Assembly (NCBI RefSeq): GCF_001939735.1
Contig: NZ_MJIL01000044.1
Location: 1-64,000 of the forward strand
From: Photobacterium proteolyticum
GTDB lineage: Bacteria; Pseudomonadota; Gammaproteobacteria; Enterobacterales; Vibrionaceae
DNA length: 64,000 nt
Direction of reading: 5' to 3'
Part shown: piece after piece, positions 9,433 through 18,439 of the stretch
Position numbering within the stretch: position 1 is the first letter of the stretch
Layout of the letters: each line of letters opens with the position of its first letter
Notes under the pieces: generated by a model
What the model was told of the DNA's origin: nothing
The model's database searches: none
What the model saw: only the letters and a program-made list of their open reading frames with translations
Translations under genes and position numbers: made by a program

Positions 9433-9474
9433 TATAGAGATCAGGTGAATTAGCATTAACTCCTGATCTCTATA
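9433..9474. terminator. Hairpin after the intact pirin gene
   Basis: Perfect 13-bp arms, TATAGAGATCAGG at 9433-9445 and its complement at 9462-9474, enclose a 16-nt loop. There is no T-tract, so it may stop transcription weakly or protect the pirin mRNA 3' end. Confidence 0.45.
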
Positions 9475-9608
9475 GGCATAGTCAACTCTAATCACTTTAT
9501 GTCAAGTGAATGGTCATATTTGCTCATCGTAGGGCTAAATTTAGCACGGCAGCGTAAAACGTGATCAAGCACTATAATATGGACAATTTTTTTTGTAGCT
9601 CTTGAAAA

Positions 9609-10274
9609 CACAGAGGCATCGAGACCCTTACCTATATGCTGCAAGGCCATTTCCAGCATAAGGATCATATGGGAAATATCGGTGAGCTTCGCGATAGTGG
9701 CGCACAATGGATGTCAGCCGGACGTGGTGTTATTCACAGTGAAATGCCTGTCATGACCGACGGCAATCTGCATGGCTTTCAAATATGGATTAACCTGCCG
9801 GCAACCAAGAAAATGCAACCGGCTCAGTATCATGACTTCCAGCCTGAAGTGATCACTGAAAAATCACTTGCTGAGAATAGTTTGGTTCGGGTTATCTCCG
9901 GTGATTTAACCATCAAGGGTGAAACACTAACCGGCCCGTTACAGAAAACCGGCGTACCAACAACCGTTGCTGACTGGCGAGCCGCCAAAGGTGAATTATT
10001 CAACAGTTGCCTCAACCCGGACTTTCAGGCCATGCTGTATGTTTACCAGGGCGCTATAGAAATTGAGGGAGTCACCGCTCAGGCTGGTCAACTGGCTATT
10101 CTAGAAAGCGGTGAAGGACTGTCGATCAAAGCTGCCGAGGATACAGGCGTCTTGCTACTTTCAGGCTTACCCATCGATGAACCTGTCGTTCACTATGGCC
10201 CTTTTGTAATGAATAGCATGGAAGAAATTGAGCAGGCAATATCCGATTATCAGCAAGGTAAGCTAGTCGGTTAA
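9609..10274 (+). pseudogene. 5'-truncated pirin paralogue
   Basis: The frame matches the upstream pirin closely from HRGIETLTYML to the C-terminal VHYGPFVMNSMEEIEQA. Homology begins abruptly at the second His of the HPHRG motif (9609). The preceding codon is not pirin-like, and an in-frame TGA lies at 9603-9605. About the first 59 residues are missing, including one of the expected iron-ligand histidines. Translation could start only at ATG 9636, giving 212 residues with a broken first cupin and no clear ribosome site. It is therefore a decayed duplicate, or a remnant of a tandem duplication followed by deletion. The rest of the reading frame is intact, so the loss looks recent. Confidence 0.75.
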
Positions 10275-10277
10275 GTT

Positions 10278-10322
10278 AAAAGTGTAAGGAAAGCACCCCG
10301 CCGTGCTATTCCCTACACTTTA
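10278..10322. terminator. Bidirectional terminator between convergent genes
   Basis: Nested stems AAGTGTA/TACACTT and AGCAC/GTGCT lie between the truncated pirin and the convergent acyltransferase gene; the A- and T-rich flanks suit both directions. Confidence 0.6.
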
Positions 10323-10340
10323 CTTATTCACGATTGAGAG

Positions 10341-11267
10341 TTAGTAAAGAGACTCTTCGCCTTCAGGTCGCGTCTTGAAGCGGCGATGAAGCCACATATA
10401 CTGTTCTGGCGCTTCCATTATTGAGCGTTCAATAGCTTTATTTACATAAGCCGCGGCCGCATCAGGATCATTATTCGGAAACGCTTCCAGTGGTGGGAAA
10501 ACCTTCAACGTGTAGCGACCCGTATCTGTATTGCGAACCATCGCGAATGGTACAACGGCACAATCAGAGGCATCCACCAGCAAACTCGTACCTGTTGTGG
10601 TGCAAGCCTTTTCAACCGCAAATAGCGGCGCAAAAGTCGAACGGCGTCGACCATAATCATGATCGGGTGCATACCAAACGCGCTCACCATTTCGCAATGC
10701 ACGCAGCATTCCTTTGACATCCCGGCGATCAACCATGTATTTGTTCGAGCGAATACGGCCGTTAAACTGGAAATAATCAAAACAAGGATTCGTATTTGGT
10801 CGATAGACACCTACGCCCGGAGTCTTCAAACCAAATGCCCGAGCGCCGAGTTCAAGATTCAGTGAGTGTACCGCGATCAATAGAGCACCCTTTCCCTGCT
10901 CTTCAAGTTGATGAAGGTACTCCAAACCTTCATACGTCACGTGACGCTCAACACGCAAATCAGGCCAAAACCAAGCCATGCCCGTCTCAAACATCGCCAA
11001 ACCGGTATTGTCGATGTTCTTTTGCGTCAACGTCTCTCGCTCGTCAGCTGGCATATCCGGAAAACAAAGTTCAAGATTACGTTCAATCGTCTTTCGGCGT
11101 TTTTTAACTATCCCCATCGCCAGACGTCCAAGCCCCTGACCAAGGCGGAACTGGATAAAATACGGCAACCAGCTGATTAGATACATCACACCAATCATGG
11201 TCAACGTTAGCCAATAGCGAGGATGAAGAAATGCTATTTTAAATGCAGGCGCTGTTAAATTACTCAT
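10341..11267 (-). CDS. Lipid A late acyltransferase, LpxL family, 308 aa
   Basis: LpxL-type enzymes transfer a secondary fatty acyl chain from acyl-ACP to Kdo2-lipid IVA at the inner membrane. One N-terminal membrane segment (about residues 18-38, LTLTMIGVMYLISWLPYF) anchors the protein. The catalytic HX4E motif is HSLNLE in AVHSLNLELGARA. The RNLELCFPDMP and WYAPDHDYG motifs are also typical, and the length matches the family. A close paralogue lies directly upstream with about 320 bp between them, so each may be transcribed separately. Vibrio cholerae likewise has adjacent late acyltransferase genes. Acyl chain and position specificity (LpxL, LpxM or LpxN role) cannot be assigned. Confidence 0.8.
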   Translation of the reverse strand: MSNLTAPAFKIAFLHPRYWLTLTMIGVMYLISWLPYFIQFRLGQGLGRLAMGIVKKRRKTIERNLELCFPDMPADERETLTQKNIDNTGLAMFETGMAWFWPDLRVERHVTYEGLEYLHQLEEQGKGALLIAVHSLNLELGARAFGLKTPGVGVYRPNTNPCFDYFQFNGRIRSNKYMVDRRDVKGMLRALRNGERVWYAPDHDYGRRRSTFAPLFAVEKACTTTGTSLLVDASDCAVVPFAMVRNTDTGRYTLKVFPPLEAFPNNDPDAAAAYVNKAIERSIMEAPEQYMWLHRRFKTRPEGEESLY

Positions 11268-11588
11268 ATCAGAAAAACATTCCCATGGTTATTATTATGG
11301 CTTCATCATGGTCAATAAAAGCAAGGGATTACTCCTATCGAACATCGTATTTTATTAATTAGTAACCAATCATGCAAGACTGTAACAAGACTTCTAGCTA
11401 TCCATACAGGCTATATTAAGAAAACTATACTTAAATCCGATAGTTAGCCCTGTAAGTTTACAGCAATACGGAGAACAAATAATACCCAAGAGGAATGAGT
11501 GACATGTTTAACGAGGAAAGAAAAGCCCACATGAGCGGGCTTTTGGAAAGATAGGTGCGTTAGGCTTACTTAGGCAATAAGTCTCTCA
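11268..11588. other. Intergenic between tandem acyltransferase genes
   Basis: No gene is seen. It holds the terminator at 11521-11544 for the upstream paralogue and presumably a promoter for the downstream one in the AT-rich part at about 11270-11400. Confidence 0.45.
11521..11544 (-). terminator. Rho-independent terminator
   Basis: AAAAGCCC pairs with GGGCTTTT over an 8-nt loop; on the minus strand it is followed by TTTTCTTT. It lies 45 bp past the stop of the second acyltransferase gene. Confidence 0.65.
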
Positions 11589-12530
11589 CTAGGACGATGA
11601 TTTAGCATATAAGCAAGTCTCTCCTTCCGGGCGAGTCTTAAAGCGACGGTGAAGCCACATATATTGCTCGGGAGCTTCCATGATGGAACGCTCAACGGCT
11701 TTGTTGATGTACTCTGCCGCAGCCTGTTCATCTTTATGAGGAAAGGCTTCCAAAGGCTCATGAATTTTCAGGGTGTATTGGCCGGATTCTGTATTTCTGA
11801 CAATTGTAAACGGCACTACGGCGCATTCAGATGCATCAGCCAATAAACTTGTTCCCGTTGTCGTACACGCTTTTTCAACGGCAAAAAGCGGAGCAAAGGT
11901 TGAACGACGACGACCATAGTCATGATCCGGGGCATACCATACGATTTTACCGGTACGCAAAGCATGAATCATCCCTTTTACATCTCTGCGATCTATCAAG
12001 GTACGGTTTGAGCGAGAGCGGCCTTGATACTGGAAATAATCAAAACAGGGATTGCTATTCGGTCGGTAAACCCCCATCCCCGCTTTAGTTATCCCAAACG
12101 CACGCGCCCCCAATTCCAGGTTCATCGAGTGAACCGCCATCATCAACATCCCCTTTCCTTGGCTTTCTAGCTTGTAGATATGCTCCATACCTTCAAGGGT
12201 TACATGGCGGCGAACACGCAGATCAGGCCAAAACCAGGCCATTCCGGTTTCAAACAGTGCCAGCCCGGCATTCTTGATATTCATTTCAACAAGATGATTA
12301 CGTTCCTGTTCTGGCATGTCAGGAAAACAAAGCGAAAGGTTCTTCTCAATGGTCTGGCGACGTTTCGGCAAAACCCGCATAACTGCCTGCCCAATCCATT
12401 GCCCTAGGCGAAACTGGATAAAATATGGCAGCCAGCTAAGCAGGTACATGATCAATACCATCACTAATGTTGGCCAATAGCGAGGCAGGAGAAACTTATA
12501 ACTAAAAGTTGGTGCTTCAGATTTGCTCAT
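11589..12530 (-). CDS. Lipid A late acyltransferase, LpxL family, second copy, 313 aa
   Basis: Strongly similar throughout to the neighbouring gene. It has the same membrane anchor (LVMVLIMYLLSWLPYF), the motif HSMNLE in AVHSMNLELGARA, RNLSLCFPDMPEQE and WYAPDHDYGRRRSTFAPLF, and the same APEQYMWLHRRFKTRPEGE ending. It differs by a short C-terminal tail (CLYAKSSS). The role is secondary acylation of lipid A precursors. The tandem arrangement suggests an old duplication that kept two enzymes, perhaps differing in acyl chain or temperature range; that is inference. A terminator follows its stop codon. Confidence 0.8.
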   Translation of the reverse strand: MSKSEAPTFSYKFLLPRYWPTLVMVLIMYLLSWLPYFIQFRLGQWIGQAVMRVLPKRRQTIEKNLSLCFPDMPEQERNHLVEMNIKNAGLALFETGMAWFWPDLRVRRHVTLEGMEHIYKLESQGKGMLMMAVHSMNLELGARAFGITKAGMGVYRPNSNPCFDYFQYQGRSRSNRTLIDRRDVKGMIHALRTGKIVWYAPDHDYGRRRSTFAPLFAVEKACTTTGTSLLADASECAVVPFTIVRNTESGQYTLKIHEPLEAFPHKDEQAAAEYINKAVERSIMEAPEQYMWLHRRFKTRPEGETCLYAKSSS

Positions 12531-12773
12531 AGCGTTTATTGTTCGCAGTGCTAATTGTTGTTATGTACACACTGTAAAAACAATGGATACCCATGCTATA
12601 AAAAGCAAAGCATTTTATTACCTCTGCTTTACAAGTAATAGAGATATTTACTTTTCATAACAATTATTGACCTGATGTCACCTTTTCAGAAAAAATAAGG
12701 AAAGATGTAGCCATTTTTGACGATTTTTACACCAGTAAAATCTATTTAAGGTGCCTGTACAGCTCGAAACCAA

Positions 12774-12802
12774 AAAGGGTAACAAGTACCTTGTTACCCT
12801 TT
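12774..12802 (-). terminator. Terminator of the nap operon
   Basis: Perfect 12-bp arms, AAAGGGTAACAA and its complement, enclose GTACC. On the minus strand the hairpin ends in TTTTT and lies about 20 bp past the napC stop. Confidence 0.8.
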
Positions 12803-12823
12803 GGCTATATCACGACAGAAGAG

Positions 12824-13405
12824 TTAAAATCCTTCAACGCCATGCATATCTGGCAACTTATGGGCGATACCTTTATGGCAGTCAATACAGGTTTTTTCTC
12901 CACTGGCCAAAGCTGTCGAGTGTTGATTAGACGCCCGCTGAGACTGGCGGGTAAAATCCATATAGACAAACTCATGACAGTTACGGCACTCCAGCGAGTC
13001 GTTTTTCTTCATCCTTGTCCACTCTCTGTCCGCCATTTCACGCCGCCTTTCGTTAAATTTATCTAGCGTCGAAATAGCGCCGGTAACCCAGGCATACACC
13101 TCTTTTGAAGCCTGCATCTTACGCGCCATCTTATCTGTCCAGTCATGGGGAACATGACAGTCAGAGCAAATAGCCCGCACACCGGTACGGTTGGTAAAGT
13201 GGATGGTGCCTTGAATTTCCTGATAGACATTATCTCTATGGCAGCTCACACAAAATGGCTCGCTGTTGGTAAATTCCATACCTGTATTAAAAGCCCCCCA
13301 GAAAATGATCCCGGCAATGAACCCGCCTAAAGTTAAAAAACCGAGGCTGAAATACTTCGATGGAGAACGAACCAGCTGCCACCATTTCTTTATCCAGTTC
13401 CACAT
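12824..13405 (-). CDS. napC: NapC tetrahaem c-type cytochrome, 193 aa
   Basis: NapC passes electrons from membrane quinol to the periplasmic NapAB nitrate reductase. Four CxxCH haem sites are visible: CVSCH, CSDCH, CRNCH and CIDCH. One N-terminal membrane anchor covers YFSLGFLTLGGFIAGIIFW. I choose ATG 13405 (MWNWIKKWW) because GAGGAGG precedes it and it starts 13 bp after napB; a longer frame from 13435 would overlap napB. The gene itself looks intact, although napA upstream is broken. Confidence 0.92.
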   Translation of the reverse strand: MWNWIKKWWQLVRSPSKYFSLGFLTLGGFIAGIIFWGAFNTGMEFTNSEPFCVSCHRDNVYQEIQGTIHFTNRTGVRAICSDCHVPHDWTDKMARKMQASKEVYAWVTGAISTLDKFNERRREMADREWTRMKKNDSLECRNCHEFVYMDFTRQSQRASNQHSTALASGEKTCIDCHKGIAHKLPDMHGVEGF

Positions 13406-13418
13406 GCTGGCTACCTCC

Positions 13419-13889
13419 TCACTGCTCTTGATCAATCAAGGTGTCAAGATCTGTGAAATCAGTACCGACCAGTTGCTTCGCATCGGTTTGTACCACATGA
13501 CACTGCTGACAGAAGTACCTTCGCGGAGAAAGCTCTGCTAGGAAGTTACCATCACGATCCATATAGTGGGTCACACTGATCATGCGGGCCTGCGTTTCCT
13601 CTACCCGGCTCCGAGCATGGCAAGACATGCACTTATTCACATTCAGATCAACTTGGTAATTGTCAATCTTGTGCGGAATAACTGGCGGCTGCATCGGATA
13701 ACTTCGCTTCGGAATAATGTCAGTATTGAGAGGATGGCTCATCACCGGAGGCTCGGGCTGGGTATCTAGCGCCGACATACGCAGTGTCGCCAACTCCTCA
13801 TCAACAATTGCAGTAGCCGCAACCACTACCGCGGCAGAAAGTGACAAAGCGGCCGTTAGCAAAAGAAGTACGGAAATTAAACCCTTCAT
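13419..13889 (-). CDS. napB: NapB dihaem cytochrome c subunit, 156 aa
   Basis: NapB is the small electron-transfer subunit of periplasmic nitrate reductase. It has an N-terminal Sec signal (MKGLISVLLLLTAALSLSA) and two haem-binding sites, CMSCH and CQQCH, with the typical PPVIPHKID and ARSRVEETQA segments. It lies 11 bp downstream of the napA reading frame and 13 bp before napC, as in other nap operons. It appears intact. Confidence 0.92.
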   Translation of the reverse strand: MKGLISVLLLLTAALSLSAAVVVAATAIVDEELATLRMSALDTQPEPPVMSHPLNTDIIPKRSYPMQPPVIPHKIDNYQVDLNVNKCMSCHARSRVEETQARMISVTHYMDRDGNFLAELSPRRYFCQQCHVVQTDAKQLVGTDFTDLDTLIDQEQ

Positions 13890-13900
13890 TATTCAGACTC

Positions 13901-16392
13901 CTATGCTTTCATTATTTTAATTGCGCACTTCTTGAAGTCAGTCTGCTTGGACAGCGGATCGGTTGCATCCAATGTCACCTTATTAATGAGCTGACTGGCA
14001 TCAAACCAGGGTACAAACACCAAACCTTTCGGCGGCTTATTACGGCCCCGGGTTTCCACTCGTGTGATGATTTCTCCGCGACGGGAAACAACCTTGACCG
14101 CATCACCACGTCGTAATCCGCGGGACTTAGCATCCTCAGGATGCATAAAGACTTGGGCATTCGGATAAGACTTAAATAACTCTGGAACCCGTTGTGTCAT
14201 AGAACCGGAGTGCCAATGCTCAAGCACCCGCCCGGTAACAAGCCAGAGATCATAGTCTTTATCCGGCGCTTCAGCCGCTGGCTCAAAAGGAAGTCCAAAG
14301 ATGATCGCCTTACCGTCAGGCTTGCCGTAGAACTCAAAACCCGCGCCTTTTTTCACATATGGATCTGAGCCTTCACGATAGCGCCATAGGGTTTCCTTGC
14401 CGTCGACAACCGGCCAGCGTAACCCGCGAGACTGGTGATACATCTCAAACGGTGCCAGGTCATGGCCGTGGCCACGGCCGAACTCGGCATATTCCTCAAA
14501 CAACCCTTTTTGCACATAGAAACCATATTCTGTCGCTTCATCATTAATCTGTCCTTCCGGCAGATCGGACAGCGGGAACTTGTTGACCTGGCCGTTGATG
14601 AACAACACATCAAATAGCGTTTTACCCTTGTAACTCGGGTTTGCATCCAGCAGTTCTTTCGGCCACACTTCCTCGGTTTTGAAGCGTTTTGAAAACTCCA
14701 TCAACTGCCAAAGATCGGATTTTGACTCACCGGGTGCTTTAACCATCTGATACCAAAGCTGTGTTCGGCGCTCTGCGTTTCCGTACGCACCTTCTTTCTC
14801 GACCCACATCGCCGTAGGCAAGATCAGATCGGCAGCCTGAGCCGTCACCGTTGGATAAGCCTCGGAAACAACAATAAAGTTATCCGGGTTGCGATAACCT
14901 GGCAGGGTCTCCTCGTTGATATTGGCCGCAGCCTGGAGATTGTTATTTACCTGGATCCAATACGCATTAATCTTTCCGTCTCGTAACAGACGGTTTTGCA
15001 ATACTGCATGGGCACCGACTTTAGCCGGGATAGTCCCGTCTGGTAGTTTCCAGATCTTTTCCGCTGTTTTACGATGTTCAGGGTTAGCACTACCAAGTCT
15101 GCAGGCAAACGGTGGGCGAAAGTCCCCACTTCACGAGCAGTACCACAAGCCGATGGCTGACCGGTTAATGAAAATGGACTATTACCGGGAGTGGAAATCT
15201 TCCCGGTCAGCAGGTGAATGTTGTAGACCAGATTATTACACCACACCCCGCGAGTATGCTGGTTGAAACCCATGGTCCAGAACGACACGACTTTGGTATC
15301 AGGGTTGGCATATAGCTCTGCCAGCTCAATAAGCTTGTCCGGTTTCACACCTGAAAGCTCACTGGCTTTTTCTACCGTGTATTCCGATACAAACTCTTTG
15401 AATTCGTCAAATGTCATTGGATCAGAGGCGCCGCTGTCCGGGTTCTTCGCTTTTTGTTGCAGTGGGTGCTCGGGGCGCAGTCCGTAACCGATATCTGTCG
15501 CCCCCCGGCGGAAGTTAACATGCTTGCTGACAAAGTCTTGGTTTACCTTGTTGTTGGTAATGATGTAGTTGGCAATAAAGTTAAGGATGGCAAGATCAGA
15601 TTGAGGAGTAAAAACAATAGGGATATCTGCCAGCTCAAAACTACGATGCTCAAAAGTCGATAGAACCGATACTTTCACATGCGGGCTCGACAAACGTCGG
15701 TCAGTCACCCGGGTCCACAAAATGGGGTGCATCTCCGCCATATTAGAGCCCCAGAGAACAAAAGCGTCAGCCGCTTCGATATCGTCATAACACCCCATCG
15801 GCTCATCAATACCAAACGTCCTGATAAAGCCAACAACAGCAGACGCCATACAGTGCCTGGCATTCGGCTCAATATTGTTTGACCTAAAGCCCGCTTTCAT
15901 CAGTTTCGAGGCGGCATAGCCTTCATAAACCGTCCATTGCCCCGAGCCAAACATACCGATCCCTTCCGGTCCTTTATCCTTCAGGGTACCCTTCCACTTT
16001 TCAGCCATAATATCAAAGGCCTGATCCCAACTCACCGGAGTGAACTCTCCGTTCTTGTCGTACTTGCCGCTTTTCATACGCAGCATTGGTTGAGTCAGGC
16101 GATCATCACCGTACATAATCTTAGAGAGGAAATAACCCTTCACACAATTCAGGCCACGGTTCACCGGTGACTTGATATCTCCATGGGTCGCAACAACTTT
16201 GTCATCCTTCACCCCAACGTTTACCGAGCACCCTGTTCCGCAAAAACGGCACGGTGCTTTTTGCCATTTCAACTGAGTCTTAGATGCATCCGTCACCACA
16301 TTACTGGCCTTCACCGGGATCGTCATTCCAATCGCTGCCGCTGCGGATGCTGCTGCCTGCGCTTTAATAAACTTCCGTCGTGAACATTTCAT
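13901..16392 (-). pseudogene. napA: NapA periplasmic nitrate reductase, frameshifted
   Basis: NapA is the Mo-bisMGD catalytic subunit that reduces nitrate to nitrite. The N-terminus has a Tat signal (CSRRKFIK). The 4Fe-4S cluster motif is CRFCGTGC with a later CVKG, and the Mo-binding Cys is in HCMASAVVG. The frame runs normally to HRLPADLVV, then breaks near 15084-15095; the rest ([17 protein letters not shown] onward) continues in another frame to [10 protein letters not shown]. Adding one base restores 830 residues, the family's normal size. The start is ATG 16392 with AGAGG upstream, not the longer frame at 16425. As read, translation ends in an unrelated tail, so no active enzyme would be made unless the deletion is a sequencing error. 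Confidence 0.85.
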
Positions 16393-16455
16393 TACGACCT
16401 CTCTGCATACTTCACTTACGGCCATCTCTACAACGCGGCCTGTTTTAACTGGTAA

Positions 16456-16593
16456 TTAGCCTGTAAGTACCTGTAAAAACCACACCAAAAAGCCATAGCC
16501 ACCAACAACGGCTACAGCAAGGATTGGAAACATGATTACGGTAATAAACAGGAAAGCTTTGAGCTCAGCTCGGCGTTGATTCTCATCTTGCAT
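16456..16593 (-). CDS. napE: NapE small membrane protein, 45 aa
   Basis: A 45-codon frame starting MQDENQRRAELKAFLFIT has one membrane helix (about residues 14-42, VIMFPILAVAVVGGYGFLVW). This is the characteristic NapE sequence found at the head of some nap operons; its function is unknown. GGAGTAGGCGG precedes the start. Only 63 bp separate it from napA, and no napD, the NapA maturation chaperone normally found here, fits in the gap. Confidence 0.85.
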   Translation of the reverse strand: MQDENQRRAELKAFLFITVIMFPILAVAVVGGYGFLVWFLQVLTG

Positions 16594-16682
16594 CCGCCTA
16601 CTCCAAGACTATTTCGATATGTTAACTCTAGTCAGCTTCTGAGAAATTGATAACTCTGATAGCAGCAGGAGGCGTTACAAAA

Positions 16683-16808
16683 ATGGGAAGAAAAACAGAC
16701 ATCGTATCGGAAACTATTGAAGAGGCTACTGAAGTCCAGAGATACAGCCAGTCGCTGGCTGTTGCCGGCCCCCCTTTAGTGTTACTCTCGAAGATGAGGA
16801 CAAAATAA
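16683..16808 (+). CDS. Possible 41-aa peptide upstream of the winged-helix gene
   Basis: ATG 16683 follows AGGAGG with a 10-base gap and opens MGRKTDIVSETIEEATEVQR, ending in a basic tail (SKMRTK). It stops 20 bp before the next plus-strand gene, so it could be translated as a leader or a small partner protein. It resembles nothing I know, and the strong ribosome site is the only support. Confidence 0.3.
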   Translation: MGRKTDIVSETIEEATEVQRYSQSLAVAGPPLVLLSKMRTK

Positions 16809-16828
16809 AAAGGATTTATGTAACGTCT

Positions 16829-17122
16829 ATGGCTACCAGCAAAACGAAAAGCAGTTTTTATCGCCGCCTGTATCTTGCTCACCTGATTGACAGCGGCATC
16901 TCGACAGTGCCCGGCATTCTCGAATACACCGGCATGCCTAGGCGAACAGCCCAGGACACAATTAAAAGCCTTGCTGACTTGGATATCATCTGTACCTTCG
17001 TCCAAACCAAGGGTGAGCGTAACCGCAGTGGCCACTATAAGATTACTGATTGGGGAGCGATTAACAAACAGTGGATTATTGATAATCTGACAGAGATAAA
17101 ACTGGTCCTCGACTACCCCTGA
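16829..17122 (+). CDS. Winged helix-turn-helix protein, 97 aa
   Basis: The protein has a basic start (MATSKTKSSFYRRLY). Its helix-turn-helix is about residues 20-55 (VPGILEYTGMPRRTAQDTIK), with a wing-like strand pair (CTFVQTKGERNRSGHYKIT). This resembles small winged-helix regulators of the YfeC/DUF977 type. It diverges from napE, with about 235 bp between the starts, so it may control nap or itself; that is positional inference. The ribosome site before ATG 16829 is weak. No ligand domain is present. Confidence 0.65.
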   Translation: MATSKTKSSFYRRLYLAHLIDSGISTVPGILEYTGMPRRTAQDTIKSLADLDIICTFVQTKGERNRSGHYKITDWGAINKQWIIDNLTEIKLVLDYP

Positions 17123-17256
17123 GACATGATCCCTCTAATTTACCTTGCTCTACCCATCACGTAACACGTCACCAAGTGTGTTTACCCTCTTTACGTGTCT
17201 GTTGTGGGAAAGCATAATCCCGGATCTATTGTTACTCTGCACAAACGGAATTTTCC

Positions 17257-18339
17257 TTGGAACTACTATCAATTGATTTTCTTGGCCGCCCATTGCGACT
17301 GGAAGGGTCGATGGCGGGCTGGCAGCAGCTTTTTTGGAATAACACTCTGGTATCCCAAATCAATGCCGATGCTGATCATACCAACCAGCATATCCACCAG
17401 TTCGAACTGAGTAACGGCGAAGAAGTGATTCAATGCCGTGTCGAGGTGTCATTGAGCTGGCAGCCTTTCTTGATTGAATATCGCCTGTGTGCCAACGAAC
17501 AACTCATTGCCGACGGTTCAAGAAACACCAAAGATATAGAGCAACAGACGCCGGTAGCCCCACCGTCTCCCGAACGAAAGTTTAGCTTAATCGGCTTGGC
17601 ATCTCTGGGCATGAAGCTGCTGAAAAGTGCCAAGGTAATCAAAGGAATATTAGCTGCGGCCAGTCTAGCGGCCTACTCCTGGCTATTTTCCGTCCAGTTT
17701 GCCCTCGCTCTGGTTGCCTGTTTGGTCTTTCACGAGTATGGCCACATCAGAGCAATGAAATACTTTGGTATGAAAACCAAAGGTATTTACCTGATACCTT
17801 TTCTTGGCGGCCTGGCTCTGAGTGACGAAAAGATAAATACGCGGTGGCAGGATGTGGTGATTTCGATCATGGGCCCGTTCTTTGGCCTTATTATGTCTCT
17901 CATCTGCACTCTGGCCTACTGGGCAACCGGCGAGATGTTCTTTGCCGGTCTGGCTGTATTCAATGCCTTGCTCAACCTGTTTAACCTGCTGCCAATCTTG
18001 CCTCTTGATGGCGGACATGTTCTAAAGAGCATCAGCTTTTCAATGAACAGCATAGTCGGCATCAGCTTATGTGCCTTGGCTGCGGTAGGCGGTGTCATGC
18101 TGAGTTACTCGCTCGGGCTAGCACTGTTTGGCTTTCTGCTCATCATGGGCTCTATCGAGATTCTGATCGAATGGAAATATCGCCACAATAGTCACCTTCT
18201 CCCGCTTGATCGCTATGGGCAAATCGTTTCCTTCGTGTGGTATGTCGGGTTGGTCGGTGCATTGGTTGCAATAATCTGGTATTTCGCAGGCACAGGCAAT
18301 GCCATGCTGGGGCTGCCACTGAAAGTGTTAGGATCTTAG
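17257..18339 (+). CDS. M50 (site-2-type) membrane metalloprotease, 360 aa
   Basis: Zinc-binding HEYGH (159-163) sits in a membrane segment, and the third ligand motif LPLDGGH (248-254) follows 90 residues later. This is the two-part active site of S2P-family intramembrane proteases. An N-terminal soluble domain of about 110 residues precedes four to six hydrophobic helices. The start is either TTG 17257 or ATG 17311, the latter just after GGAAGGG. S2P enzymes cleave membrane-bound regulators, but no candidate substrate or anti-sigma factor lies beside it. Other M50 members act in cell-envelope maintenance. Confidence 0.75.
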   Translation: MELLSIDFLGRPLRLEGSMAGWQQLFWNNTLVSQINADADHTNQHIHQFELSNGEEVIQCRVEVSLSWQPFLIEYRLCANEQLIADGSRNTKDIEQQTPVAPPSPERKFSLIGLASLGMKLLKSAKVIKGILAAASLAAYSWLFSVQFALALVACLVFHEYGHIRAMKYFGMKTKGIYLIPFLGGLALSDEKINTRWQDVVISIMGPFFGLIMSLICTLAYWATGEMFFAGLAVFNALLNLFNLLPILPLDGGHVLKSISFSMNSIVGISLCALAAVGGVMLSYSLGLALFGFLLIMGSIEILIEWKYRHNSHLLPLDRYGQIVSFVWYVGLVGALVAIIWYFAGTGNAMLGLPLKVLGS

Positions 18340-18347
18340 ATTGGAAT

Positions 18348-18432
18348 ACTCCTCCCTCTTTTCAAGGGGGAGGCTGGGAGGGGGTTAACATAACGACCCC
18401 ACCCTAGCCCTCCCCTTCATAAGAGGAGGGAA
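18348..18432. repeat. Palindromic extragenic element, GC-rich
   Basis: Two imperfect inverted copies of an approximately 36-bp unit (CTCCTCCCTCTT ... AAGGGGGAGG and its complement) form a long hairpin that itself contains smaller hairpins. It fills the gap between two convergent genes and could act as a bidirectional terminator. The make-up is that of REP/BIME-like elements. Confidence 0.65.
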
Positions 18433-18439
18433 CAAGAAC

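Noticed and set aside
13145-13330. Plus-strand frames inside the nap genes
   Set aside because: Antisense shadows of napC and napB, which have clear haem motifs on the minus strand.
16628-17035. Minus-strand 135-codon frame over the winged-helix gene
   Set aside because: Opposite strand of a protein with a clear HTH; not napD either.
18348-18432. CRISPR array
   Set aside because: Two inverted copies, no regularly spaced direct repeats with unique spacers anywhere in the window.
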